NCBI RefSeq assembly: GCF_004168035.1 | Contig: NZ_SDPU01000021.1 | Coordinates: 124,001-188,000, forward strand | Source: Nocardioides iriomotensis | GTDB lineage: Bacteria; Actinomycetota; Actinomycetes; Propionibacteriales; Nocardioidaceae | Direction of reading: 5' to 3' | Length of the DNA stretch: 64,000 bases | Part shown: positions 53,821 to 61,742 of the stretch, piece by piece | How the letters are laid out: each line of letters begins with the position of its first letter | Numbering within the stretch: position 1 is the first letter of the stretch | Program-made: the position numbers and the translations under genes | The notes under the pieces: model-generated | The model's input: only the letters and a program-made list of their open reading frames with translations | Databases searched by the model: none | Told to the model about the DNA's origin: nothing

Positions 53821-55717
53821 CGTCGGCGGTGACGAACAGCATCGAGTGCGGCTTCGCCGGCCCGTACTCGCCGTGCGGCCAGGCCGCCCGGTCGAAGTCG
53901 ATGCACGGCGTCCCGGTCCGCTCGTCCCGGAACTCCTCGTCCAGGCTGAGCGTGCCGTCCTCGGCCTGGTCGGCGACGCACACGCGGTGGTCGCCGTTCA
54001 GGCCGGTGCGGGCGACGAAGTAGTTGGCGTAGGCCAGCCGGTCCGGGCTGGTCGTCTCGCGGTACTTCCCGTCCGCTCCGAGCTCGAGGTTGTCCAGCGC
54101 GCCCCAGTGCGGCTGCCCGGGAGCGGGCAACGTGTCCACGATGGCGGGGCAGTCGCTCTCGTCCCCACCCGCGGTGACCTCGTCGAGCGTGTCGATCGAG
54201 CACTGCGGGGAGTCCCCGGACGCGAGCAGCTGCTGGATGTCGAGCACGAGGATGTACGGCGCGGAGCCGGGGTCGTCGCCGCTGGCGGGACGGCCCATCA
54301 CCGCGTGGTACAGGTACCTGTCGTCCGGGCTGGTCTGCACCCAGCCGCCGTTGGAGCCGCCGCCGTACGGGTTCGCGCTGCCGGCGTGCTTGTTGGAGGC
54401 GGTCAGGTCGAACACCTCGCGCCACTCCGGCTTGTCGGCGGTGATGTCGGGGGCGTAGTAGATCGCGCCGCCCTGCATCGTCTGGGCGAAGGCGCCCTTG
54501 TGCTCCGGCAGGTTCGTCACGGTGGTCTCCATGACGGCCCGGTTCTCCTCGTGGTGGGCCACCAGTCCCTTGCGCGGGCCGTCCGGGAGGAACGACACCG
54601 CCTTCAGCTTCGGGTGGTCCTTGTCGGAGATGTCCCAGGTGCGGACGGTCGGGCGTCGCAGGTACGACGACGGCGCCTGCACCGGGTTGAGGATGATGTT
54701 GCGCGGCTCGTTGTAGTCGCTGGTGACGAGGATGTCGAGGTCCTCACGAGCCTGGATGCCGTGCGGGTTGGCGCACGTCGACTGCGGCAGCAGCGGGATG
54801 TTGTCGCACCGCTCCGTCGTCTCGGCGGTCTCCGGGGTCGCCGGAGCCTCGCTGATGGTCTTGCCGTCCGGGTCGAGCCGGACCACCTCGCCGGGGCTGC
54901 CGCCGAAGCCGTTGCCGACGCGCGTGGAGCCGTCGGTGTAGGTGCACGGACCGGGCAGGTCCGGGCCGCCCATGTAGGTGCCGTAGGCCCCGCCGTCCTC
55001 GGTGACCCAGTAGGCGTCCGGCACCGAGCCGCAGAGCGTGTCGGTGGGCAGGTTGACGCCCTTGATCGACAGCTCCGGCAGCTGCGACACGTCGAACACG
55101 TAGGTCACGTCGGTGAACAGCCCGCCGGCGAAGATGTTGTCGCCCTTGTGCCAGACGTACTGCATGTGGTGCGGCTCGTTCTCGACGAGCGGCCCCACCG
55201 TGGCGGTGTTGACGACCTCGCCGTACGTCGGCGAGCCCTTGGTGGCGTCCACGACGGCGAGGAAGTCGGGTCCCGGCAGGTCCTTCTGGCCGACGGTGTC
55301 CGGCCCGACGGTGCCGGGGAGCGTGGTCAGCTCCTTGCCGCTCTTGTCGGCGACGTTGACGTCGCCGGCCCAGACGATCAGGTACTCCTGGGCGGTGCCG
55401 TCCTCGGCGGTCGCCTCGACCTTCTGGGTGTCCAGGTTGTTCTGGACCCAGTAGCTCTTGCCGTCGCTGCCGGTGATGGTCGACTTCTTCTGGAGCACGT
55501 CGCCGACGGCGCCGACGGTGCTGCCGATCGTGCCCGTCACGGTGCCGGTCAGGTCACCGGTCGTGTCGCCCGTCGGGTCGCCGAGGCCCCCGAGGTCCTC
55601 GAGCGGGCTGGTGAACGACGTCGCCGCCACCGGGGTCACGCCCAGGGCCAGGGGGACGGCCAGGGCGAGTGCGGTCCCGGCGACGAGCCGTCGCGGGGAC
55701 AGTCTTCTTCTGTGCAT
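53804..55717 (-). CDS. Secreted SBP56 (selenium-binding protein/methanethiol oxidase)-like propeller
   Basis: A 637-residue exported protein. The signal peptide is at about 1-32, followed by a Gly/Thr-rich linker. The remainder follows the SBP56 pattern: PDFLAVVDATKGSPTYGEVVN and ENEPHHMQYVW (about 150-190) match the family PDYLATVD...ELHH region, then TYVFDVSQLPEL, NPHGIQAREDLDILVTSDYNEPRN, PTVRTWDISD and QTSPDDRYLYHAVMG. His residues at PHH, NPHG, AHHEEN and QPHWG are candidates for a metal site. Known relatives oxidise methanethiol to sulfide, formaldehyde and peroxide using copper. GGAGG stands before the ATG. Assignment rests on remembered motifs. Confidence 0.6.
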   Translation of the reverse strand: MHRRRLSPRRLVAGTALALAVPLALGVTPVAATSFTSPLEDLGGLGDPTGDTTGDLTGTVTGTIGSTVGAVGDVLQKKSTITGSDGKSYWVQNNLDTQKVEATAEDGTAQEYLIVWAGDVNVADKSGKELTTLPGTVGPDTVGQKDLPGPDFLAVVDATKGSPTYGEVVNTATVGPLVENEPHHMQYVWHKGDNIFAGGLFTDVTYVFDVSQLPELSIKGVNLPTDTLCGSVPDAYWVTEDGGAYGTYMGGPDLPGPCTYTDGSTRVGNGFGGSPGEVVRLDPDGKTISEAPATPETAETTERCDNIPLLPQSTCANPHGIQAREDLDILVTSDYNEPRNIILNPVQAPSSYLRRPTVRTWDISDKDHPKLKAVSFLPDGPRKGLVAHHEENRAVMETTVTNLPEHKGAFAQTMQGGAIYYAPDITADKPEWREVFDLTASNKHAGSANPYGGGSNGGWVQTSPDDRYLYHAVMGRPASGDDPGSAPYILVLDIQQLLASGDSPQCSIDTLDEVTAGGDESDCPAIVDTLPAPGQPHWGALDNLELGADGKYRETTSPDRLAYANYFVARTGLNGDHRVCVADQAEDGTLSLDEEFRDERTGTPCIDFDRAAWPHGEYGPAKPHSMLFVTADDDIVD

Positions 55718-55772
55718 GCAGAACCTCCGAGAGAGAGCGGGCCGGAGCCCACAGGTTCATGTCAACAAACAC

Positions 55773-55783
55773 AAGTAACTTAG
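55773..55783. promoter_or_regulatory. AAGTAACTTAG motif upstream of the propeller gene
   Basis: A near-palindromic 11-mer 56 bp upstream of the propeller start. GAGTAACTTGG, sharing AGTAACTT, lies upstream of the rhodanese gene (57202-57212, minus strand). Possible common regulator site. Confidence 0.3.
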
Positions 55784-55803
55784 TGCAGTTTGACGGGGGA
55801 ACG

Positions 55804-57168
55804 TCAACCGTCCGTCGTCGTGAGTGAGACGCCCGCCGCGGCGGACCGCTCCACGTCGTCGTCCACGTGCACGACGGGACGGCCCGCGGCGTGCAGGAGG
55901 GAGGCGCCGATCGACGCCCGGTAGCCGCTCCTGCAGTGCACCCACACCTCCCCGTCCGGGAGTGCCTCGTGGTCCGGGACGAGCTCGTGCAGCGGCACGT
56001 TGACCGCACCCGGCACGTGGCCGTCGTCGAACTCGTCCCGGCCGCGCACGTCCAGGACGAAGGGTTCGCCGTCGGTCCGCGCGTCCGCCAGGTCCTCCCA
56101 GCGCAGGCGCCGGTAGCCGGGACATCCGGTCGCCGGCTCGGGTCCGGGGTGCGGCTCGACCTCGCCGACCGCCACGTCGTCGACGCCGATCCGTTGCAGG
56201 TCCACGACGGCGCGCTCGAGCGGCTCGGTGTCGTCGGCGACGAGGACGAGGCGCTGGCCCCAGGGTGCGAGCCAGCCGAGGTACGTCGCCGCCTGGTCGC
56301 CGTACTCCACGCCCCACGAGCCCTCGTGGTGCGCGCGGGCGTAGGCCTCCCGGTCCCGGAGGTCGACGAGACGGGCACCGCCCGCGACGGCCGACCGGAC
56401 GCCGGCGGGGTCGAGCGGCGCGGGCGCCGGAGGCGGCGGAAGCTGGTGCCGGTTGAGCTCGGCCATGTGCTCGTAGTAGCGCGGGTAGGCGCCGAACCCC
56501 GCGAGCAGGCCCCGGACGAACGTGTCCTCGTCCTCGGTGGTGAGGGCCGGGTTCGTGGCGGCCTGGTCGGCGAGCGTGGATCCCTCCGGGGTGTCCGCCG
56601 TCGTGGAGGCGCAGAAGCTGCCGAAGCCGTGCGTGGGCAGCAGCCGGGTCTCGCCGGGCAGCGTGTCGTGGAGCCGGCGCACCGAGCGGTGCTGGGCACG
56701 CGCCAGCGGCTCGGCGAGCTCCTCTCCGAGCAGGTCCGTGCGCCCGACGGTGCCGAACAGGAGGCTGCCGCCGGTGAACAGCGCGGGCGCCTCGCCGGCG
56801 TCCGTCGTCACGAGGAAGGCGAGGTGCTCCGCGGTGTGCCCTGGCGTCGCGATCACCTCGACCTGCAGGTCGCCCACCTGCACCTTGTCGCCGTCGAACA
56901 CGGGGGAGCGGAGGAAGCGGAGCGGCGCTGCGGCCGCCACGAGGTGCCGGGCCCGGTGCCGGTCGGAGAGCCGTCGCGCGCCGGACACGAAGTCGTTGTG
57001 CACGTGGGTCTCGGCGACGGCGACGATCCGGACCCCGGCCTCCTCTGCGGCGGCCTCGAGCGCCTCGACGTCGCGGGGTGGGTCGATCGCCAGCGCGTGG
57101 CGGCCGTCGTGGGCGAGGTAGCTGCGGTTGCCGAGCTGGCTGACCGGCACGGTGACGACCTGGGGCAC
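55804..57168 (-). CDS. Metallo-beta-lactamase-fold/double rhodanese protein (persulfide-metabolism type)
   Basis: A 454-residue fusion. Residues 1-245 are a metallo-hydrolase domain of the ETHE1/CstB type with ETHVHNDFVSGA (H55, H57, D59; the usual next His is Phe) and GHTAEHLAFLV near 110. Two rhodanese domains follow: the first (about 258-345) lacks a catalytic cysteine (LVLVADDTEP), the second (about 362-445) has it in VWVHCRSGYRAS near 414. Such proteins oxidise persulfides to sulfite or thiosulfate. GTG start with AGGAGG. It is the first gene of the minus-strand sulfur-type group. Confidence 0.9.
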   Translation of the reverse strand: MPQVVTVPVSQLGNRSYLAHDGRHALAIDPPRDVEALEAAAEEAGVRIVAVAETHVHNDFVSGARRLSDRHRARHLVAAAAPLRFLRSPVFDGDKVQVGDLQVEVIATPGHTAEHLAFLVTTDAGEAPALFTGGSLLFGTVGRTDLLGEELAEPLARAQHRSVRRLHDTLPGETRLLPTHGFGSFCASTTADTPEGSTLADQAATNPALTTEDEDTFVRGLLAGFGAYPRYYEHMAELNRHQLPPPPAPAPLDPAGVRSAVAGGARLVDLRDREAYARAHHEGSWGVEYGDQAATYLGWLAPWGQRLVLVADDTEPLERAVVDLQRIGVDDVAVGEVEPHPGPEPATGCPGYRRLRWEDLADARTDGEPFVLDVRGRDEFDDGHVPGAVNVPLHELVPDHEALPDGEVWVHCRSGYRASIGASLLHAAGRPVVHVDDDVERSAAAGVSLTTTDG

Positions 57169-57201
57169 GGCTCCTCCTGAGCGCTGACGAGTGTTAGACG
57201 A

Positions 57202-57212
57202 CCAAGTTACTC
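57202..57212. promoter_or_regulatory. AGTAACTT-containing motif upstream of the rhodanese gene
   Basis: Minus-strand GAGTAACTTGG, 34 bp upstream of the GTG. It shares AGTAACTT with the motif before the propeller gene. Confidence 0.3.
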
Positions 57213-57254
57213 ATATTCAGCCGTCGTGCGCAGCAGGCGCGGTGGACGCGAGGG

Positions 57255-58664
57255 TCAGTGGCCGCCGACGAAGGGTGCCATCGCGCGGGCGAGCACGCTC
57301 GGCCTGCCGGTCAGCCGCTCCTCGGCGTCGGCGATCGTCATCACCCGCAGGCCGGCGTTGACGCCGAGCCAGCGCAGCGGCTCCGGCTCCCAGCGGCGCG
57401 ACCGGTGGCCGACCCAGGGGAGCCGGGTCAGCTCGGTGTCGTGGCCGAGCACGAGGTCGCGCAGGGTGCGGCCGGCCAGGTTGGTGGTGCCGACGCCGTC
57501 GCCGACGTACCCGCCGGCCCAGGCCAGCCCGGTGACCCGGTCGAGACCGACCGACGCGCACCAGTCACGGGTGATGCCGAGCGCGCCGCCCCAGGCGTCC
57601 GTCCACGAGACGCCCTCCAGGGCGGGGAGCATCGCGGTCGCGCTCGCGCGCAGCCGCGCGAACACCGCGGGCTCCTGGTCGAACGCGGGGTGGGTGCGCG
57701 AGCGGAAGTGGTACGGCGCGCCGCGGCCGCCGAACACCAGCCGGCCGTCGGCGGTGCGCTGCCCGTAGACGATCAGGTTGCGGTGGTCGCTGAACGTCTC
57801 GCGGGCCGCCAGCCCGATCCGGGCCCAGACGTCGTCGGGCAGCGGCTCGGTGGCGACGACGAGCGAGTAGACGGGGACGACCGTGCGGCGCTCGCCGTCG
57901 AGCCCCGGGGTGTAGCCCTCGGTCGCGCGGACGACCACGTCGGCCCGCACGGTGCCTCGGTCGGTGCGGACCAGGTGCCGCTCGATGCCGAGCGCGCGGG
58001 TCTGCTCGTGGACGGTGCCGCCGAGCCGCTCCACGGCCCGGGCCAGCCCGCGCACGAGCCGGGCCGGGTGGACTGCCGCGCAGTCCTCGGTGTAGGTCCC
58101 GCCGACGGTGCCGGCCGCGGCCAGCCGGGTGCGGGCCTCCCGCGCGTCGAGCAGCCGCACGTCGCGCTCGTCGCGGCCCCAGGACCGGGCGTGCTCGACC
58201 TCGGCCCGGGCGGAGCGGAGCTGGGCGAGGTTGCGCGCCACCACGACCGTGCCGCCCTTACGGGCCTGCGCGTCGATGCCCTCGGCGTCGGCGACCCGCA
58301 GCACCTCGTCGACGGTCGCGCGCATCTCCCGGTGCTGCGCGAGTGCTGCCTCGCGGCTCGACCCGGGTAGCCGGGCCAGGGCCGCGAGGCTCTTCGGGAA
58401 CAGCGCGGAGCACCAGCCGCCGTTGCGGCCGGAGGCGCCGAACCCGGCGACCTCCGCCTCCAGCACGACCACCCGCAGGGTCGGGTCGGCCCGCAGCAGG
58501 TAGTAGGCGGTCCACAGGCCCGTGAAGCCGGCACCGACGATCGCGACGTCGGCCTCCCGGTCACCGGGCAGTGGCGCCCGCGGCGTCCAGTCCTCGCCGG
58601 CGGTGGCATGCCACAGCGAGAGCCCGTCGTACGACGGGGTCAGGCGGGTCGTGCGAGTGCTCAG
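57255..58664 (-). CDS. FAD-dependent oxidoreductase (PuuB/DAO type), apparent CTG start
   Basis: A 469-residue glycine-oxidase-superfamily flavoenzyme. The family N terminus LTPSYDGLSLWHATAGEDW and the FAD-binding DVAIVGAGFTGLWTAYYLL (GxGxxG at 44-49) are encoded upstream of the first ATG/GTG/TTG codon (GTG 58472), so the real start must be non-standard. CTG at 58664 overlaps the lrp stop as CTGA and has GGGG 6 nt upstream, exactly like the ATGA/GTGA overlaps elsewhere. GFGASGRNGGW near 72 is typical of gamma-glutamylputrescine oxidase relatives. Coupled to an Lrp regulator and divergent from a polyamine importer, so it probably oxidises a polyamine derivative. Confidence 0.85.
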   Translation of the reverse strand: MSTRTTRLTPSYDGLSLWHATAGEDWTPRAPLPGDREADVAIVGAGFTGLWTAYYLLRADPTLRVVVLEAEVAGFGASGRNGGWCSALFPKSLAALARLPGSSREAALAQHREMRATVDEVLRVADAEGIDAQARKGGTVVVARNLAQLRSARAEVEHARSWGRDERDVRLLDAREARTRLAAAGTVGGTYTEDCAAVHPARLVRGLARAVERLGGTVHEQTRALGIERHLVRTDRGTVRADVVVRATEGYTPGLDGERRTVVPVYSLVVATEPLPDDVWARIGLAARETFSDHRNLIVYGQRTADGRLVFGGRGAPYHFRSRTHPAFDQEPAVFARLRASATAMLPALEGVSWTDAWGGALGITRDWCASVGLDRVTGLAWAGGYVGDGVGTTNLAGRTLRDLVLGHDTELTRLPWVGHRSRRWEPEPLRWLGVNAGLRVMTIADAEERLTGRPSVLARAMAPFVGGH

Positions 58665-59143
58665 CGCACACCCCAGGAGTAGGTCTGCTTCTTCAGCTTG
58701 AGGTACATGAACGTCTCGGTGGACACGACGCTCTCGATCGCGCGGATCTTGGTCGACAGCACCTCGAGCAGCGCCTCGTCGCTCTCGCAGACCACCTCGA
58801 CCAGCAGGTCGTAGGAGCCGGCGGTGATGACGACGTAGTCGACCTCCTCGAGCGCGGCGATCTTGTCCGCGATCGGCTCGAGCTCGCCCCGGACCCGGAT
58901 CCCGATCATCGCCTGGCAGGCGAAGCCGAGCTCCAGCGGGTCGGTCACGGCCACGACCTGCATGACGCCGCCCTCGATGAGCCGCTGGACGCGCTGGCGC
59001 ACGGCAGCCTCGCTCAGGCCGACGACCTTGCCGATGGCGGCGTACGAGCGCCGCCCGTCCTGCTGGAGCTCCTCGATGATCGCCTTGGAGACGTCGTCGA
59101 GCACGACAGCGTTCCCGCCGTTCTTCCCGCTTCGTGCGTTCAT
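58661..59143 (-). CDS. Lrp/AsnC-family regulator
   Basis: A 160-residue Lrp/AsnC regulator. The HTH is in SKAIIEELQQDGRRSYAAIGKVVGLSEAAVRQRVQRLIEGG (about 19-60). The RAM ligand domain spans 75-150 (GIRVRGELEPIADKIAALEEVDYVVITAGSYDLLVEV). The ATG at 59143 is 6 nt downstream of a -10 box and has no ribosome site, so it is leaderless. Its stop overlaps the flavoenzyme start by 4 bp. Divergent placement suggests it controls both this pair and the pot operon, with a polyamine or amino acid as signal. Confidence 0.9.
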   Translation of the reverse strand: MNARSGKNGGNAVVLDDVSKAIIEELQQDGRRSYAAIGKVVGLSEAAVRQRVQRLIEGGVMQVVAVTDPLELGFACQAMIGIRVRGELEPIADKIAALEEVDYVVITAGSYDLLVEVVCESDEALLEVLSTKIRAIESVVSTETFMYLKLKKQTYSWGVR

Positions 59144-59149
59144 GGGGGG

Positions 59150-59178
59150 ATAGTGGCAGGGGAACTGAGAGCCGTCAA
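59150..59178 (-). promoter_or_regulatory. Promoter of the lrp-like gene
   Basis: On the minus strand TTGACG (59178-59173) and CACTAT (59155-59150) are 17 bp apart, and the -10 ends 6 nt before ATG 59143. Confidence 0.5.
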
Positions 59179-59240
59179 AGAATCTGCCCTCACAAACCAT
59201 AGGAATTCGTTGCGGGGAGGTTACGTGTCCACCGAATCCC

Positions 59241-59269
59241 TTGTGGGCACCCCCTGCCTCTGACAGTAT
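59241..59269 (+). promoter_or_regulatory. Promoter of the pot operon
   Basis: TTGTGG (59241-59246) and CAGTAT (59264-59269) are 17 bp apart. Transcription would begin near 59276, giving a leader of about 75 nt with GGGAGG before the potD-like ATG. It is back to back with the lrp promoter, about 60 bp away. Confidence 0.5.
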
Positions 59270-59349
59270 CCACACCAGCCGCCTCGGTCGCAGCGCTGCA
59301 CCGTGCCGGTCTGTCAGCTGCCCCCGTGCTGAGGGAGGACCGTTCCTCG

Positions 59350-60579
59350 ATGTCCCACGACCGACTCGCTCTCGAAGCCCTCGTCCGGGCCCAGCTGCGC
59401 TCCGGCCGAGGCCTGAGCCGCCGAGGCTTCCTGCGCGGCGCGAGCCTCGCCGGCCTCGCCGTCGGCGCGCCCTCGCTGCTGTCCGCCTGCGGCACGCCGG
59501 CCGCCCAGCAGACCGAGGCCAGCTGCCAGACCGAGGACAAGTCCGCCACGGAGAAGACGCTGGCCATCTCCAACTGGCCGCTCTACATCGACGAGGCCAA
59601 GAAGAACGGCCAGACCGTCTACCCGACCCTCCAGAAGTTCGAGAAGGAGAGCGGGATCAAGGTCGACTACACGACCGACTACAACGACAACAACGAGTTC
59701 TTCGGCATCGTCCGCAACCAGCTCGCCGACTGCCAGCCCACCGGCCGCGACATCATCGTGCCGACCGACTGGATGGCCGCGCGGATGATCGACCTCGGCT
59801 GGATCCAGGAGCTCGACAAGTCCAAGCTGCCGAACGTCCAGGCCAACCTCGCCGAGAGCCTGCGCAGCCCGAGCTGGGACCCCGAGCGCAAGCACTCCGT
59901 CCCGTGGCAGAGCGGTCTGACCGGCATCGCCTACAACGCCGACCTCGTCGACGAGGTCGGCAGCTTCGAGGACCTGCTCACCCGCTCCGACCTCAAGGGC
60001 AAGGTGACCCTGCTGTCGGAGATGCACGACACGATGGTGTTCCTGCTGCTGATGACCGGCGCCGACCCCGAGGACTTCACCGAGGACGAGTTCGGTACGG
60101 CGATCGACCGGCTCGGCGAGGCCGTCGACGCCGGCCAGATCCGCGCGTTCACCGGCAACGACTACGCCCAGGACCTGGTCAAGGGCAACGTCGTCGCCTG
60201 CGAGGCCTGGTCCGGCGACGTCATCCAGCTGCAGTTCGACAACCCGAACATCAAGTTCGTCGCGCCGGAAGAGGGCCTCTCGCTCTGGAGCGACAACATG
60301 ATGGTGCCCAACCAGGGCTTCCACAAGGCCAACGCCGAGGCCTGGATGGACTTCTACTACCAGCCGGAGGTCGCCGCCGAGCTGGCCGCGTGGGTCAACT
60401 ACATCTGCCCGGTCCAGGGCGCCCAGGACGCGATGACGAAGATCGACCCGGACCTCGCCGAGAACCAGCTCATCTTCCCCACCTCCGAGACGCTGGCCAA
60501 CGGCTACGACTTCATGGCGCTGGACACCAAGACCGAGCAGAAGTACCAGCAGATGTTCGCTGACGTGATCGGAGCGTGA
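59350..60579 (+). CDS. Polyamine ABC transporter substrate-binding lipoprotein (PotD/PotF type)
   Basis: A 409-residue periplasmic-binding protein. The N terminus has a twin-arginine motif (LSRRGFLRGASLAGL, about 21-35) and a lipobox (LLSAC, Cys near 47), so it is probably exported folded and lipid-anchored. The mature protein reads TLAISNWPLYID near 70, typical of spermidine/putrescine binders, then DIIVPTDWMAARMI and GNDYAQDLVKGNVVACEAWSGD. The ATG at 59350 follows GGGAGG; an earlier in-frame start adds eight residues. First gene of the potDABC-like operon. Confidence 0.9.
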   Translation: MSHDRLALEALVRAQLRSGRGLSRRGFLRGASLAGLAVGAPSLLSACGTPAAQQTEASCQTEDKSATEKTLAISNWPLYIDEAKKNGQTVYPTLQKFEKESGIKVDYTTDYNDNNEFFGIVRNQLADCQPTGRDIIVPTDWMAARMIDLGWIQELDKSKLPNVQANLAESLRSPSWDPERKHSVPWQSGLTGIAYNADLVDEVGSFEDLLTRSDLKGKVTLLSEMHDTMVFLLLMTGADPEDFTEDEFGTAIDRLGEAVDAGQIRAFTGNDYAQDLVKGNVVACEAWSGDVIQLQFDNPNIKFVAPEEGLSLWSDNMMVPNQGFHKANAEAWMDFYYQPEVAAELAAWVNYICPVQGAQDAMTKIDPDLAENQLIFPTSETLANGYDFMALDTKTEQKYQQMFADVIGA

Positions 60580-60581
60580 CG

Positions 60582-61742
60582 ATGGCCGACGGGCGCAGTG
60601 CGGGTGCCGACCTCACCCTGACGGGGGTCACCAAGCGGTTCGGCGGCTTCGCCGCCGTCGACGACCTCGACCTCGAGGTCGCCTCGGGCCAGTTCTTCGC
60701 CCTCCTCGGTCCGTCGGGCTGCGGCAAGACCACGACGCTGCGGATGGTGGCCGGGCTCGAGGAGCCGACGGCGGGCACGATCACCATCGGCGGCGACGAC
60801 ATCGGCCGGCTCAAGCCCTACAAGCGCCCGGTCAACACCGTCTTCCAGAACTACGCGCTGTTCCCGCACCTCAACATCTTCGAGAACGTCGCCTTCGGGC
60901 TGCGCCGGCGGGGCGTCAAGGACGTCAAGAGCCAGGTCGACGACATGCTCGAGCTGGTCGAGCTCGGCGGCTACGCCAAGCGCCGGCCCGCGCAGCTCTC
61001 CGGCGGCCAGCAGCAGCGGGTGGCCCTCGCCCGGGCGCTGATCAACCGGCCCCAGGTGCTGCTGCTCGACGAGCCACTCGGCGCGCTCGACCTCAAGCTG
61101 CGCCGGCAGATGCAGATCGAGCTCAAGCGGATCCAGACCGAGGTCGGCATCACGTTCATCCACGTCACCCACGACCAGGAGGAGGCCATGACGATGGCCG
61201 ACACCGTGGCCGTGATGAACAAGGGCGTCATCGAGCAGATGGGCGCGCCGGCCGACCTCTACGACAACCCCGCCACGACGTTCGTGTCGAACTTCCTCGG
61301 TCAGTCCAACCTGGTGAAGGCCTCGATCCTCGACACCCACGGCGACGCCCTCGTCGTGGACGTCCAGGGGACCCGGATCGCGGCACCGGTCGCCCGCGCC
61401 CGCCGTACCGACGGACAGGTGTGGGTCGGCGTGCGGCCGGAGAAGGTCTTCCTCGGCGCTGCCGGCGTCGAGGAGGGCAGCTACGACGACAACGTGCTGC
61501 CCTCCGGGACCGTCACGGACGTCAGCTTCATCGGCGTCAGCACGCAGTACCTCGTGAAGATGCCCTGGGGCCAGGAGCTCACCGTCTTCGAGCAGAACAC
61601 CGGCGCCCGGGAGCAGTTCCGGGTCGGCGACAAGGTCGACCTGCACTGGGTCGCCGCCCACACGTTCCTCCTCGACGCCGACCAGGACGCCCACGCCGGT
61701 GACGAGACCTACGCCGCGCTGAGCGGAGCGCCCACAGCATGA
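60582..61742 (+). CDS. Polyamine ABC transporter ATP-binding protein (PotA type)
   Basis: A 386-residue ABC ATPase. Walker A GPSGCGKTT is near 44-52, the Q-loop is in NTVFQNYALFPHLN, the signature LSGGQQQRVALARAL is near 135-149, Walker B is VLLLDEPLGALD and the H-loop follows in IHVTHDQEEAM. A C-terminal TOBE-type regulatory domain occupies 250-375. ATG 60582 is 7 nt after GGAG; a GTG at 60576 overlapping the previous stop is too close to it. It overlaps the next permease gene by 4 bp. Confidence 0.94.
   Translation: MADGRSAGADLTLTGVTKRFGGFAAVDDLDLEVASGQFFALLGPSGCGKTTTLRMVAGLEEPTAGTITIGGDDIGRLKPYKRPVNTVFQNYALFPHLNIFENVAFGLRRRGVKDVKSQVDDMLELVELGGYAKRRPAQLSGGQQQRVALARALINRPQVLLLDEPLGALDLKLRRQMQIELKRIQTEVGITFIHVTHDQEEAMTMADTVAVMNKGVIEQMGAPADLYDNPATTFVSNFLGQSNLVKASILDTHGDALVVDVQGTRIAAPVARARRTDGQVWVGVRPEKVFLGAAGVEEGSYDDNVLPSGTVTDVSFIGVSTQYLVKMPWGQELTVFEQNTGAREQFRVGDKVDLHWVAAHTFLLDADQDAHAGDETYAALSGAPTA

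Noticed and set aside
57255-58472. Flavin oxidoreductase as an N-terminally truncated pseudogene
   Set aside because: The missing N terminus is fully encoded upstream in the same frame without a stop. Only the start codon is unusual (CTG).
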